NCBI GenBank assembly: GCA_011317545.1
Contig: WUJK01000004.1
Span: 248,001-312,000, forward strand
Direction of reading: 5' to 3'
Source of the DNA: Coniella vitis
Taxonomy: Eukaryota > Ascomycota > Sordariomycetes > Diaporthales > Schizoparmaceae
Length of the DNA: 64,000 nucleotides
A program made the translations under genes and the position numbers. The notes below the pieces were generated by a model. It saw nothing but the letters and a program-made list of their open reading frames with translations. It ran no database searches and was not told the origin of the DNA. Below are positions 52,520 through 64,000 of the stretch, piece by piece. Every line of letters starts with the position of its first letter. The first letter of the stretch is position 1.

Positions 52520-55500
52520 TCACCACGCCATCTTGGCGAGTAAACCTCCAGGCCATCGTCGAACCACAGCCTTTCTACCCTCATCCAGACACAGGACACC
52601 CAGTCCCAGCGCAGCAGGTATGAAGTAGTGTTCGACGGGAACCCCCGACGTGTTGAGAACCCTCTGAAGGGTCGGGGGGTAGAGCCAAATCACAGCGAAT
52701 CCAAGGCTGAGGAGGATCGCTGGGAACAGCAACAGGTTCTGTGTCTTTTTGTTGAACGCGGGAGGGTGCTGGAAGATGGAGAGGTGGCGGGTGCGGACGG
52801 ACATGAGGGTGAACCATTGCCTAGTGAGTGGGGATATTCCGTTAGCATATCGCCAATTTCCAAAAATCTCCAACAGAGGTTTACGAGGGGCGGTGGAAAG
52901 CCTTACATGACCACCAAGTTGATAAAGTAGACCGAGCTCGCCTCGTTCAGACGCGCGGTGTAGTATTCTTGGTCCACCCCCTTCGGCAGCGCGCCAAATC
53001 CGAACCAGAGGTCGGAGAAGGGGATTCCGCTCCGTTGCAGGTACCAATAGGACATTGCAAAGGAAAGAAGCGTCTCGATCATGCCTATGAAGGCGTAGGA
53101 ATGGAACAGAAGCTGCCAGTTGACCAATTTGGTTTTCTTGAGGTCGCGCGGGGGCCGGAGAAGGAGGTCTGCTTCTGGCTGTTCGTAGGCCAGCACGATG
53201 GCGGCGATGCAATCAGTGAAGCAACTAAATAGACAAAGCATTAGAATCGTCGCAAGAGGCTCCAAATTGAGGGGATACCATGTTTAACTAACCAAATGAT
53301 AATCATCAGAAAGGACGACAGGATCTGAGGAAGGCCCAGGAATACGTTCGTAAAAACAGGCCAAAACTCCGACCAGGAGCCAGCAGGAAGGAGATACGCA
53401 ATGACCTTTTTGAGATTGTCAAAGACCAGACGCCCATAGCGCACAGCCTCGACAATAGCACTGAAGGAATCCAGCAGCACCATGTCGGCAGCTTCAATCG
53501 CAATATCAGAGCCAGTGGCAAGACTGATTCCGATATCCGCAGCCTTGAGCGCCGGCGCATCGTTGACGCCGTCGCCGGTCATTGCCACAATCTTGTCCCG
53601 GGCCTGGAACTCGCGCACAATGCGCAGCTTCTGGTCTGGCGTGGTGCGCGAAAAGACAATTTCCGAGTAGGCGCAGACTTGCTCCCATTGGTGGTCGTTG
53701 AGTTTCATCAGGTCGCTGCCGGTCAGCAGGAGCGCAGCAGTGGGTTCATGCAGATCTTGCTCTTTGCTGGTGCCTTCTCCTAGGCCTGGGAACCGTTCGA
53801 GGTTTGTCGCATCGTGAACAGCGGTTGCAGTTACCATTTTGCATTGCCGCGCAATCGCCATGGCGGTCAGGCCAAAGTCACCAGTAACCTGAAGAAGTTA
53901 GTTTCGCTTCCATTTGGAGATAAAGCATGCTCAGAGCCAGTCAAAAGCTTACCATAAAAGCACGAATACCGGCTCTCCGCAGAGTCGTCATGACATCTGG
54001 GATATCATCGCGAGGAGGGTCGATCAACGCCAGCAGACCAACAAAGGTCAACCCACCCTGGGTCTCCTTCAACAAAAGCTCTTCAGCATCTGGAGACGAA
54101 GGTTCCGGCATAACGATGTCTCCATCGAGGACTTTGCGAGCGAGTAGAATCACTCGACGCCCTTCCGACGACCACTTGTCCTTGAGATGGCGAATCTCAT
54201 CCAGGACCTGTTGAGACAAGGGGCCGACGCTGCCGGTTGGTTGGACAACACGGGTGCATCGTTCGAGAAGGATGTCGGGCGCGCCCTTGACAGTCAATAA
54301 ACTGGAATTATTGTTAGTATCGAGTCAACTACAACAGCGGAGCAGTATAGGTGTTGTTTCGGAGGACATACAGCCGGTTCGTCTTTTCAAACTGCGCAGC
54401 CTCTTCAAGAGGAAGTGCCATATCAAGACCTTGAGGCTCTGCCGAGCGGAAGCACCGAGCCATAAACTTCTTTTTGCTGTCAAAGGACAATTCCAGAACC
54501 ATCCGCCAACAGCGCCGCAGTTCTTCAACAGAGCCCAGACCTTCCGAGAACCTCAAGGAAGCCTGGTCGGTGGCATCGCCAAAGATGCGGCGCTCCTCCA
54601 GAGGCTGGGAAAGCGTTTCCTCGTCAAAAGTGGAGGCGTTGCATAGTCCTGCGAGCGCACGGAGCTGGTGGACGGGCGAGCTCGGGGAGGCCTTCATGCT
54701 TTCCTCGGCGGACGCGGGCGTGAACATTGTGCTACCTACTGAGCACTCTGTTGCGAACATTTTGTTCTGTATTATCCCCGTATCATCAGTTATTCAATGT
54801 CTTGTCATGTCTTGTTGAGGGAAAAGCTAATGAAGAGGAGTTGCCTTACCTTGGTGAGTGTTCCTGTCTTATCCGAGCAAATGACAGAGACTGCGCCCAG
54901 TGTCTCCACCGTCTTGAGCGACTTGCAAAGGATGTTGTTCTTCTTCATCTGGTTTGCCGTGATCGTCAAAGACGACGTCACGGCAATGGGAAGACCTTCA
55001 GGAATGTAAGCAATGGCCACACTGACGCAGCTGACGATTAGTTGTGAGACGCTGATCCAATCCCGGTGTTCTTTGTGAAGCCATCCGCCCCTATTTGTGT
55101 CCGACTAGTTAGCTCGTCACTCTCCTTACGTGTTGTCAAAGACAAAGGAGTTTTGTATGTGCACCCACCACACGGCTGCCAATAGAATGATCCAAAGGAT
55201 CATAATGACAGAGATGATTGACACGAAGCGGAGGATGTCTCTTTCGATTGTGGTAAGTCCCGTCTTGGGCGTGCCGGTGAGCTTTGCAATTTGGCCAAAC
55301 ACCGTTGAATCGCCTGTTGCCACGACGATGCCGGTAGCGGTGCCAGAGGTACAATGGGTTCCTTGTAAACCAATACAGCGCGTTTCGAGATAGTTGTCGT
55401 CGGTGGACTCGATTGTACCTTTGATTGGTTTCGATTCACCTGCGATGAAGGAATAGTTGGTGAGAATTTGGAACACAGAGTGAGGACATATGAGGAAAGC

Positions 55501-56544
55501 AGAAGAAAGACATGAACAACACCCACCAGTAAGGACGGCACGGTCGATAGCCATGTCGGAAGAAACCTTGATGTAGCGAACATCTGCGGGGACTTTGTCG
55601 CCGGCCTTGATGAGTAGGATGTCTCCCGGGACGATATCAACAGCACCGATTTCGATCTGACGGCCGTCACGGACCACATGGCACGACTCTGGAAGCATAG
55701 CCGTGATGGACTGCATCACGCGGGAGGAGGACCACTAAAGCACCCCGTCAGCATACGTCTCTAGCGAAAAGAGCAGATATTGCAGGATCATGGTGGTGTG
55801 GTATTCTTACGTCCTGGTAGGCATTGAATCCAGCTTGAATGAAGAAAACCGCAATCAGGACAATTCCAAGCGCGAGATTGGCGACTTGGGGATCCGGCTC
55901 GCCAAGGGGTCTCCAGGAGATAAAGACCAGTATGCCTCCTATGCAGAGGATCGAGCCGAAGCCTTTGAACAGGTATCCCATGATCTTGCGGAACCACGGG
56001 TTGGGCAAGGGCGATAGCTTATTTTTGCCATGTTGTTTTGTATTTCTCTCTGCATCGCTTGTGGACAATCCTTGTGTTGTGTCGACCTGGAGTCGCTTTC
56101 CGATGTCTTCGATGGAGGTCTTGTGCCAGTCAATGGATTCAAACTCTGTTTGTACGTATCCAAAGCGTTAGACGAGTTCATTGATCGGTATCTATTGTCA
56201 CAGAATAAAGGGCACAAGGAGACTCACTCAAGACTAGGGTATCTTTTGCCTTGGCCTTCTCAGCCTGCCGTGTTCTCTCAGCCTCGTCGATATCTTGGGA
56301 ACTGTTTCTGTCAGCTTCACGGTATATCAACACAGCTTGACTGGCTGTACAATTGTGGCATTGAAGCTTACAGGCTTCGGTAATGAATGGGAATGGTGGT
56401 CGCGGGATCAAGCGGTCGCCTCAGCTGACTAGAGGAGCGTCTTTCTAGCCTTCTAGTGTTCTCGCGCGTGATGGGACGCTCCATGTGACGATTGCCTCGC
56501 TCTTCATCGTCTTCGCGCCATGCCAACGCATTTTCGGACGCCAT
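52520..56544 (-). CDS. P-type cation ATPase, Na+/K+-ATPase-like (type IIC)
   Basis: There are eleven exons: 56544-56372, 56301-56228, 56145-55811, 55734-55527, 55439-55130, 55090-54850, 54766-54372, 54301-53953, 53888-53293, 53224-52907 and 52820-52520. Every junction keeps phase, giving 1099 residues. Motifs in order are the LTGES actuator loop, YIPEGLP in helix M4, the phosphorylation site ICSDKTGTLTK (Asp440), VKGAPD in the nucleotide domain and MTGDGVNDAPALKAADIG in the hinge. About ten membrane helices are visible. The N-terminus is long, Arg/Glu-rich and cytosolic. The IPEGLP helix and the lack of a regulatory C-terminus place it nearer animal Na+/K+-ATPase (IIC) than fungal ENA or PMR pumps. 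It probably pumps Na+ and/or K+ at the plasma membrane; specificity is not proven. No beta subunit gene is nearby. Confidence 0.9.
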
Positions 56545-59500
56545 TTCCGCACCAAGAAAAAGCAAAGGAATGAGGTAGAAGTGGGTGTGTGTGCTACTCA
56601 GTGGCCAGCGCTGACCAGAAACTCTACAATGCCCAAGGTTATTATAGCTACTTCCGCCACACCTAGGCGGTCCTGTCCAGATACCTCTTCACCGCCGGTG
56701 AGAATCCTGCCTATGAGGCATTTTTGCAAAATATCACAGAAGCACTATGTCATGTTCCTCTATCCCTTTTCCAAGCTTAGGGGCTACGTAGTACATCCGC
56801 ATTACTTTTCATGCCAGATCAACACAATCCTTCTCTGGCCCCAGCCAGGCGCTCTAGCCGGAAAGGTGACGAGCCTTTTTCCCAGGCCAGAGTTTGAGGC
56901 CGCCTACACGTGCTAGTGGAAAGCTACATAGGACAGAGTCCGAAGAGGATCAGATCAAACGGCTGCTGCTGCTGCTGCTGCTCCTGCTGCTGCTCCCCGG
57001 TGGCTGCCCCTGGCAAAGTTTGAGTGCGGGGCCCAGAGGCGAGCATTTCCTGGGCAGGATCTGGTGATTGCCAATGCAAGAGTTTCTATGAGGGATATTC
57101 AAGAAAGAGACCAATCTGGTGGACCGCTCGAGGAATGCGGCTAGCCGGCCGACGACGATACCTGGGGGTTTCAGGGGTACCAAGGACGGGAATGCCGCTT
57201 TGGGTATACTATGTAGTCTGTGAGGAGGAAACAAGATACCTGTCTTACAAGGCAGAAAAGGCGCTGGCCAACGAGTACCAGTGACCACGTGTGCCGCCAT
57301 AGGGTGAGAATTTAGACTTTTGGAAATCTCGACCACGTCATTCGTTGGAGGAGGAAGGCGAACGGCGCATTGTGGCCCTGGAAAGCCAAGGACGGGAGCT
57401 ACCACTCGGCCATTCCAGCGGCTTGCGTCAACTAGCAGGCACAGGGCCATCAGCCAATTTTTGGGTAAAAGAAACGTAAAGGGTGTTCCCTGGGAGTTGC
57501 TTTTTTTGACGTGTGGTCAGTCGGCTTTGCAAATGGCCGCTACTGGGGGCAAAATTTGGTGTAGTATGAGGCATTTTCAGCCTGGCTGTGCCCGGTACGG
57601 ATCGGCACCTTGCGCCGGATAGTACGGTACAGTATCATACTGCTCACTTGAACCGTACCGTATGGCGACATAATATAAGCCGCACAGCCCATTTTTTCAA
57701 CTCTGCTGATCAAGTGAGGCTCGGGCTGTGAAATCTTTTTCTCAAGTATCCAGTCACCAAATAAGAACGTGCAGAACGTGCTCTATCAGCTAGCTCGCTG
57801 ACTCGAAGTCCTATTCTGATATATATATATATGATGACTAAGCAAGCTATTCCGATTTGGGATTTCACCCACAACCTGAAAAGTACAAACGATCTTGCAC
57901 TCGGACGGACTCACGTACAAGCTGGTGCAAGAGTACATATGTGCTGCACTTTTAATATCTTCTACATATACCATAGTGCCTGGACGCCCTGCTCTTGCGT
58001 ACAAATGTAAAGGGCGGTGGCTTATTTGGGGTTCGATTCTGCACAGAAACGGAATATCCCTCACTGACTTGTCCAGGTTCAGGTGAGGCATATACTTTGG
58101 CTGCGCTTTGCTGCGGTGAGAAATTACGAGTCCATAAAAAAAAAACTTTCGTTGTTGTTGCAAACAGGACCAGCGCTAAGGCAGGCAAGCCGGCAACACG
58201 ATAACGATTTGATAGACGGATTCAGCGGGCACTACTTTTGTTTTGACGCAGCGTCGGTCTGCTTCCGGCCTGCACTTGACCGTCGGATCCTTTCCAACCA
58301 CTTGGAGGAGATTGCACATTTCTCAAGCTTTGGTCTGTTTTTCGTCCAACTTGAACAATATGCTTAACTCTGTGATAAGATTTTAGCTAAAAACACATTT
58401 ACAAGCGGCGGCAAGAGTTTATGCTTTCCCACCTTTCGCTGATTCTTTTCGCAAAAACCGATGCAAATATCAGTTTGGTTGTCGTTTCCATTTCCCGATC
58501 TCACCACGACGAGGATTCGTATAGTGCCTGACTGCCCAGGTATACTATGTATACATAGTACAAGGGTCTCTTGGGGAGCCGTTACCGCTGCAACGGCACA
58601 GCTCTAGTGGTGTTTCAGGACTGTCAGGGGTCTCCATGGGGCTTCTCAGCCCTACACGTGCTCTGCGGGGCTGCCCTGCCGAAAACCTTCCTACTTCCCC
58701 GCGGACTCACCTGACAGGGGTCCTCCTATCCGTCCTTTCCCCATTACAAGCATAAATATTAGACGACCGCCCTAGCCCTACCCGAAGCCGCTCTATACCA
58801 GCCACCCAACACTCACTTGAAGTTGGCTCAGTTCGAAAATTGCAAAACAAGACACTCACAGAGAATATCGTGTCATGGAATAAGTCCTTTACACCTTTGC
58901 TTCCAAAATACAACGGATCCTCACTCCACTGTGGCGTAATCGCGGGTCAGTTCCCCATTCCCCGTCAAGCTGTGTCATCAAAATCGCCTCATCGTTTCAT
59001 TCCGCACTTCTTTGGTGTAGAGTATAACCACAGTTTTTCTAGATTGGTCATCCCAGTTTTTACAAAGATGTGTTGTATAGTTCGAGAAAATTCCATGCAG
59101 CCCCCAAGTTCGTAGCTTCTTCGAATAAGTACATGTGAGCATGACTGAGTTCATATCAATCAAGAAAAAGTCCTTAAAAATATAGTCAGCTCGTGAGACT
59201 TTCCAAAAGACTGCAAATAAAGAATGTGCAGAGTTAGCAGCTTGGACTTTTAAACCGCCCATCCACCCGAGGAACACGCACAGCTGGGCCCAGGCCTTCC
59301 TGGCGCACATGTCCAAATAATATCAATATATATGCTGCATGTTACATTCTGCTTCCACTGGCAGCGTTTATAGTTGATAGAGTGTCCCATGGGCGCCCTC
59401 CACTCCACAGCGGAAGAGACCAATTGGTTAAACGATTGTATCTGTTTCCAAACGAGTTACTAGAAAATGTCTGGACCTCACTGCTGGGAGGCTCAGTGTC

Positions 59501-60477
59501 ACCAACCATGCTACAAATACCTGCCTCGCAAACTTTGTTTGAATGAGCAACACATCTTGATCTTTCCATCTGTTGGCTTCATCTGCTGGCTTAGTATTCC
59601 AACCTTTGATGCAAGTTCTACAAGTGGCCATCCGTGCACTTGCATTTCAACTTGGCCAACCACACGCCCTACCCGCGGGGAATTAGTCCCGGCTAAATTG
59701 GGTAAATGGCCATTGGACACTTGCCGAGGTTTTGAAAGAGCCACTGTCTGTATGTCAGTGCCGGCAGTCGGATTATACTACAACCGACTGGATCGGTGGA
59801 AGTCCAACCGAACCGGAAATTCAAGACGTGGACAAGCATCATTGCGTAGGATGTGGACAGAATGCACATAATCCAACCGGCAGAGGACACCATTATACTA
59901 CTAAGTTATCAATCTGAAAGGGTGCTGAAACCTTTGCGAGACCCATATGCTATAGACCATCAACGAAACCAGGTCTCTCGAAGCAAAAATGGCCAACCTT
60001 TAAAGCGAGAAGAGTTGAATACTCCGGTGCAGAAGCAACACCAATTGTTATGAGCAGGTGGTTGTATAGCGCCGTAATAAGAAAGGATTATTCGATACTG
60101 GCCTGTGGGACGCAGAACAAAACCTCGTTATTTCCTCTCGTCCATGAGGGGAACACGTATCCCAACTAATGTCATGCTATCCACGCAAGTTGGAGGAGTG
60201 GAACTGTATCACTGGAAGATGCGTAGAATGTCGCATTCATGACATCGATACGGAATATAAGTGTAACGTTGGCGGAGTAGAGAGACGGTCAAAGTTCAGA
60301 GCTCTCGCCGTGGTGACCATTTGATTCATTCTTACACGTTTTATAAAGCCTCATGCCTTTTGGTGTGACAGAAGTAACAGAACTCCATCCTTTTTAATAC
60401 GGCATTTACAATTGCTGCTTTTCTCTGGGCTCTGCAAGAGGACTTGATCAGTCTACGGAGGCCAGCTTGAAAAGAAT
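56545..60477. other. Long gene-poor stretch
   Basis: Nearly 4 kb without a gene I can support. It contains the ATPase promoter and a CTG-type trinucleotide run at about 56962-56996. TACTATGT lies at 57207-57214 and an 18-bp palindrome at 58543-58560. Short ORFs (for example 58840-59115 and 59467-59871) have no family resemblance. Confidence 0.5.
58543..58560. repeat. Perfect 18-bp palindrome TACTATGTATACATAGTA
   Basis: Both halves are the octamer ACATAGTA (or its complement) that recurs elsewhere in intergenic DNA of this window. A full inverted arrangement of the octamer occurs only here. Confidence 0.9.
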
Positions 60478-62244
60478 ATGACCAGGCAGAGCATGGCATC
60501 CTCATTACTCCTGCTGCTGGGCACTCAGTCCGGGCTGGTCAAACAGACCCTGGCAAGCTTCACCTTCCCAGACTGCACCTCCGGTCCACTTGCAAACAAC
60601 TCAGTATGCGACACCTCGCTAGGTGTTTGCTCCCAATGCGCATTTGAAGAAAGCCCTCGCCTTTTTGCAAAGGCTAACAAAGCCGCTTCACTCACACCAT
60701 CACAGACCCAACACCTCGCGCCGAAGCTCTCGTCTCGCTCTTCACAACTGGCGAGAAAATAAACCTCACCATCTCCGCCTCCCCCGGCGTCCCACGCTTG
60801 AATCTCTTGGTTTACGAGTGGTGGAACGAAGGTCTCCACGGCGTCATCTTTTCCTCAGACAATGCCTCTGCGTTTTTGGCTCCGCCACTTCGTTCCCGCA
60901 GCCCATTACCCTCGGAGCGGAATTCGACGATGTCATCGTGTACGCCGTTGTCAGCACCGTATCAACCGAGGCGCGCGCGTTCAGCAATAGCGTGCACGCG
61001 GGCTTGGAACTTTTGGACGCCGAATATCAACCCTTTCCGGGACCCGCGGTGGGGACGAGGCCAGGAAACACCGGGAGAGGATGTGTTCCATCCATCGTCA
61101 TATGCCAAGGCGCTGATTGCAGGATTGCAAGGCACAACGTACAATGACGACGACGAAGCACAGATGGCGGCACCCACCAGCAGCAGCAGCAGCAGCAACA
61201 TTACAATGCCGTCAACGGGCGTGCGTACCTGCGCCGATCCGATGACTGGCTCCTTCACGAGGTCCTCCGCACACACTGGAAACCGGTCTGCCACGGGCTC
61301 CATCAAGCCGCGGCAGAGGGAGTGGTATTGCTTTACAAACATCAATCATACACTTCCTCTGACGATGGGAAAGCTGCAAGGGAAAAAGGTCGCTATGCTG
61401 GGCGACTGGGCTGCTACGACGACGCAGATGCAAGGATCGGCTCAGCCTTTGCTGGGAGGGAGGCATGCTGGATGTCATTGGTGAGCTGGCGCTGAGTGGG
61501 AAGCCCCTTGTCGTGGTGCAGATGGGCGCTGGACAGCAAAATAGTAGTCCACTGGTTGCAAACCTTGGTGTGGGCGCTTTGCTCTGGGGCGGATATCCAG
61601 GTCAAGATGGCGGTCCGGCGCCTTTGGATGTCCTTACCGGTGTATATCCCCCAGCTGGTTGGCTACCTGTCACGCAGTATCCAGCAAACTGTATCGCCAA
61701 TGTCTCCATGACAGACATGGCACTGCGCCCTGATCATGAGACTGGCTTCCCGGGGCGGACCTACAGGTGGTACGACCAAGGGGCAGTGTTTCCACTCGGA
61801 TTTGGCCTGCATTACACCAACTTTACCGTAGTGATTGCCATGTCAGCGCCTGCATCTAGGACATTTGACATCGCCAGCCTTGTGAGCAACTGCTCTGGGG
61901 TGGCTTACCTGGATCTCTGCCCTTTTGCCGCAGTCTCGGCAATCGTTACAAACACAGGGGCTATGCAGTCTGACTATGTCGCTCTGCTCTTCTTGAAGGG
62001 AGACTTCGGCCCTGGCCCCTATCCTCTCAAGACACTGGTAGCATATGATGGTGCGCACAACATTTCGGCCGGCTACAGTAGCTCTGTGGCTCTGGAGCTT
62101 GAACTGACCTTGGCGAGCATTTCCCGGGTCGATGAGAACGGGAACAGGGTGCTGTATCCGGGGAGCTACAGTATCGTGCTGGATACTGCACCGGAGCTGG
62201 CCACGTTGGACTTTACGCTGACAGTGGAAATAAAGGGTGTGTGA
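60478..62244 (+). pseudogene. GH3 beta-xylosidase relic
   Basis: The pieces follow the order of a fungal glycoside hydrolase 3 beta-xylosidase but lie in several frames. They are a signal peptide, then FPDCTSGPLANNSVCDTSLG, GVPRLNLLVYEWWNEGLHGV and SFPQPITLGAEFDD (another frame). Then come NINPFRDPRWGRGQETPGED (60798 frame), YNAVNGRAYLRRSDDW (another frame), GKKVAMLGDWAATTTQMQG, and an open C-terminal part from 61465 with GQDGGPAPLDVLTG and a fibronectin-like end. The stretch between the YNAVNG segment and the AAAEGVVLL segment is deleted. That stretch normally carries the catalytic Asp nucleophile (SDCDA). With at least four frame changes and that loss, it cannot make an active enzyme. An intact member would be about 770 residues. 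Confidence 0.85.
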
Positions 62245-64000
62245 TAGCTCAAAGTTGTAATTTCATGTTCTCACAAAAGTGTTGATTCTCTTTGCAATAC
62301 TCCAAGTACGACCTGGCATATTAGTTTGCCGGGCAAGATGGTGAGCGTTACATTCAAGGTTGTTCTGCCCATCAGGACCTCATGCGTCTACGCTGAATAG
62401 TATGAGTTTTCAGCCAACCGCAAAACACCGATTTATTTTCTCTTCCTCCTTCAAACACTCCTGGCACTCATGGAGCATCCGTGACTTTTGATCCACACCT
62501 GGATCATTTTAACCATCATGATCTTCAAAATTACAGCCTCACATATGCTTTAGGTCAGACGTTTCCGGTCGGCGATCATGTTTGAAAGATGAATGATCGT
62601 TCAGACATGCGCTTCAAACTGGAAGCCCAATACAACTTATTTTGACTCGATGGAAAAACCACAACTGAGTTGAGGCGGTAACCCTTGCCAATGATGTATT
62701 ACTTGCAATAACCATCAGCTTAAATGACACGGGCAAATACATGACGGTGGACGAATAGTATAGTTATTGCCATTGGACATCTCATCCTCGTATCCCGCGG
62801 CCACTTTAACTCCCACCGAGAGAGCGACCTCGCTTGGTGATTGATAAGTTCTTTTGCTACTACTTTCTGAGCAAGCCACTGGTACATCGTTACTCTTCTC
62901 AGACGCTACATCTATGCGAGACTGTGGCGAATCTAGGAACCATGCTTGTCACAAATTCTGATCCATCCGGGGGCCGCTGAGATCCATCCTGCTTCGAGCT
63001 TGGGACCACTGCTAGAAGAAAATTTAGAAGGGCGGTTTACTGCCCCACAGCGGGGGTACTACAGGGGGAAGGGGCCTAAGGGCCGGCCCGAGCCCGGGGC
63101 TCGCTTAGCGCCTCCTGACCCTGAATGGTGGTAATGAACAGGAGGGTTTGACGCACTGTCCAAGCCCACGTTGTCAGGCTGCATTTTACTGGGTGTATCA
63201 CGCACTGTAACCCATCCACAACTTCCCAGCTCCCCAGTCTCACTATCGATCGTCCTTTCAGCATCTTTCCTTTGTCTTAGCAGCCGATTATCAATATTAC
63301 CACTAGCGATGGAATTGAATGGCATTGACAGAGAGATCTTCGTTCTAATTAGTCAACGGACAGTCCCTTTCCAACCAGTACTCGAGAATTACTTCAAATA
63401 ACCGTAATCACCTATTCACGCGTCAGATTCCCGCTCGCTTCAAGTATCGACACTCAGAATGGCGGCCTCTAAAAGACCACCAGACCGTCGACCAGACGCC
63501 GCGTACCTGTTGGGCTTGGTACGGTGCGCTGTCAACGACGATTCGGCTGTTGAGATGCCGTCAGCCATCCGAAGAGAGTCCTGTATGGGCAGCTAGTGTG
63601 GACGTTTATGAGCAACATGAATCAGAATCGCCTCACCTTTAGCGCTATGGTGAGTGATCCATGCTTAGATTGACTCTTATTTTATTCAAAGCAACAAAAT
63701 ACCAGTTCGCCCTTCTTGTATTTCTCAAGCGGAACGTAGGGTCTAGGCACCAAAAGCTTTGTGTTATGACCTGGTCCCTCGTAGCACTATATATACGGTT
63801 GGAAGGAATAATCAGATGGAGATTCTGATTATTGGTTGATCTTTTGCAGGTCTATATAGTATAGCGGTACCTTCTAACGCTTATTATTACATTATAATCA
63901 GAATCTCCGGGTGCAGCTAAGGTTGCAGGTTCGATCCCTAACTTAGTTAATTGGTTTTCGGGCTTCCGGGAAGCTCGGAAGTCAATTAGGTGCTTATAGA
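62245..64000. other. Gene-free stretch to the window edge
   Basis: About 1.75 kb without a supported gene. The right end has a perfect 15-bp inverted repeat (63818-63832 with 63894-63908), followed by a Pol III B-box-like GGTTCGATCCC at 63929-63939. It may be the edge of a repeat or tRNA-derived element that continues outside the window. Confidence 0.45.
63818..63908. repeat. 15-bp perfect inverted repeat
   Basis: GGAGATTCTGATTAT at 63818-63832 is the exact reverse complement of 63894-63908, with a 61-nt loop. The left arm also overlaps a smaller hairpin, AATCAGA/TCTGATT (63810-63830). Confidence 0.85.

Noticed and set aside
58840..59871. Short ORFs at 58840-59115 and 59467-59871
   Set aside because: They lack motifs, have unremarkable composition and overlap ORFs of equal length on the other strand, as expected by chance.
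63890..63960. A tRNA gene at the right edge
   Set aside because: Only the B-box-like T loop fits. The T stem has mismatches, and no matching acceptor or anticodon arm can be drawn.

Overview
The window looks like nuclear DNA of a filamentous ascomycete (Pezizomycotina). Genes are split by short GT..AG introns (mostly 50-150 nt) with CTAAC-like branch sites. There is an iterative non-reducing polyketide synthase (NR-PKS), an intronless tRNA-Ser(CGA), several decayed gene relics, and families typical of that group (rhodopsin-like membrane protein, eqolisin, PL4 lyase, gasdermin-like protein). I cannot name the genus. All exon joins were made by eye from splice signals, reading frame and family similarity.

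Region 1 (about 0.3-22.1 kb) is a biosynthetic gene cluster. In order it holds an RPE65-type carotenoid-cleavage-like oxygenase (+), a cytochrome P450 (-), an FAD monooxygenase (-), a rhodopsin-like seven-helix membrane protein (-), a small conserved protein (-), a short-chain dehydrogenase (+), an NR-PKS with SAT-KS-AT-PT-ACP-ACP-TE (+) and an O-methyltransferase (+). The PKS should make an aromatic polyketide that the OMT, SDR, FAD enzyme and P450 decorate. The non-haem iron oxygenase could cleave a double bond of the product. No transcription factor or transporter is visible.

Region 2 (22.4-36.9 kb) is mixed: a coiled-coil protein, a ~220-bp tandem duplication, a small cupin, a PL4 rhamnogalacturonate lyase, a family of 32-nt quasi-palindromes, a disordered basic protein, a protein kinase and a tRNA-Ser.

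Region 3 (37.4-48.0 kb) is the most interesting. After two protein-coding relics (a methyltransferase and a trypsin-fold protein) come three intact genes side by side. They are a caspase-like C14 peptidase (-), a large TPR-CHAT protease (+) transcribed divergently from it, and a gasdermin-like pore-forming protein (-) convergent with the TPR-CHAT gene. Fungal gasdermins are known to be activated by protease partners encoded next door. This looks like a regulated cell-death module with two distinct caspase-fold proteases.

Region 4 (48-64 kb) is gene-poor. It has a secreted glutamic peptidase (eqolisin), a type IIC P-type ATPase in 11 exons, a GH3 beta-xylosidase relic that has lost its nucleophile region, and long stretches with no convincing gene.
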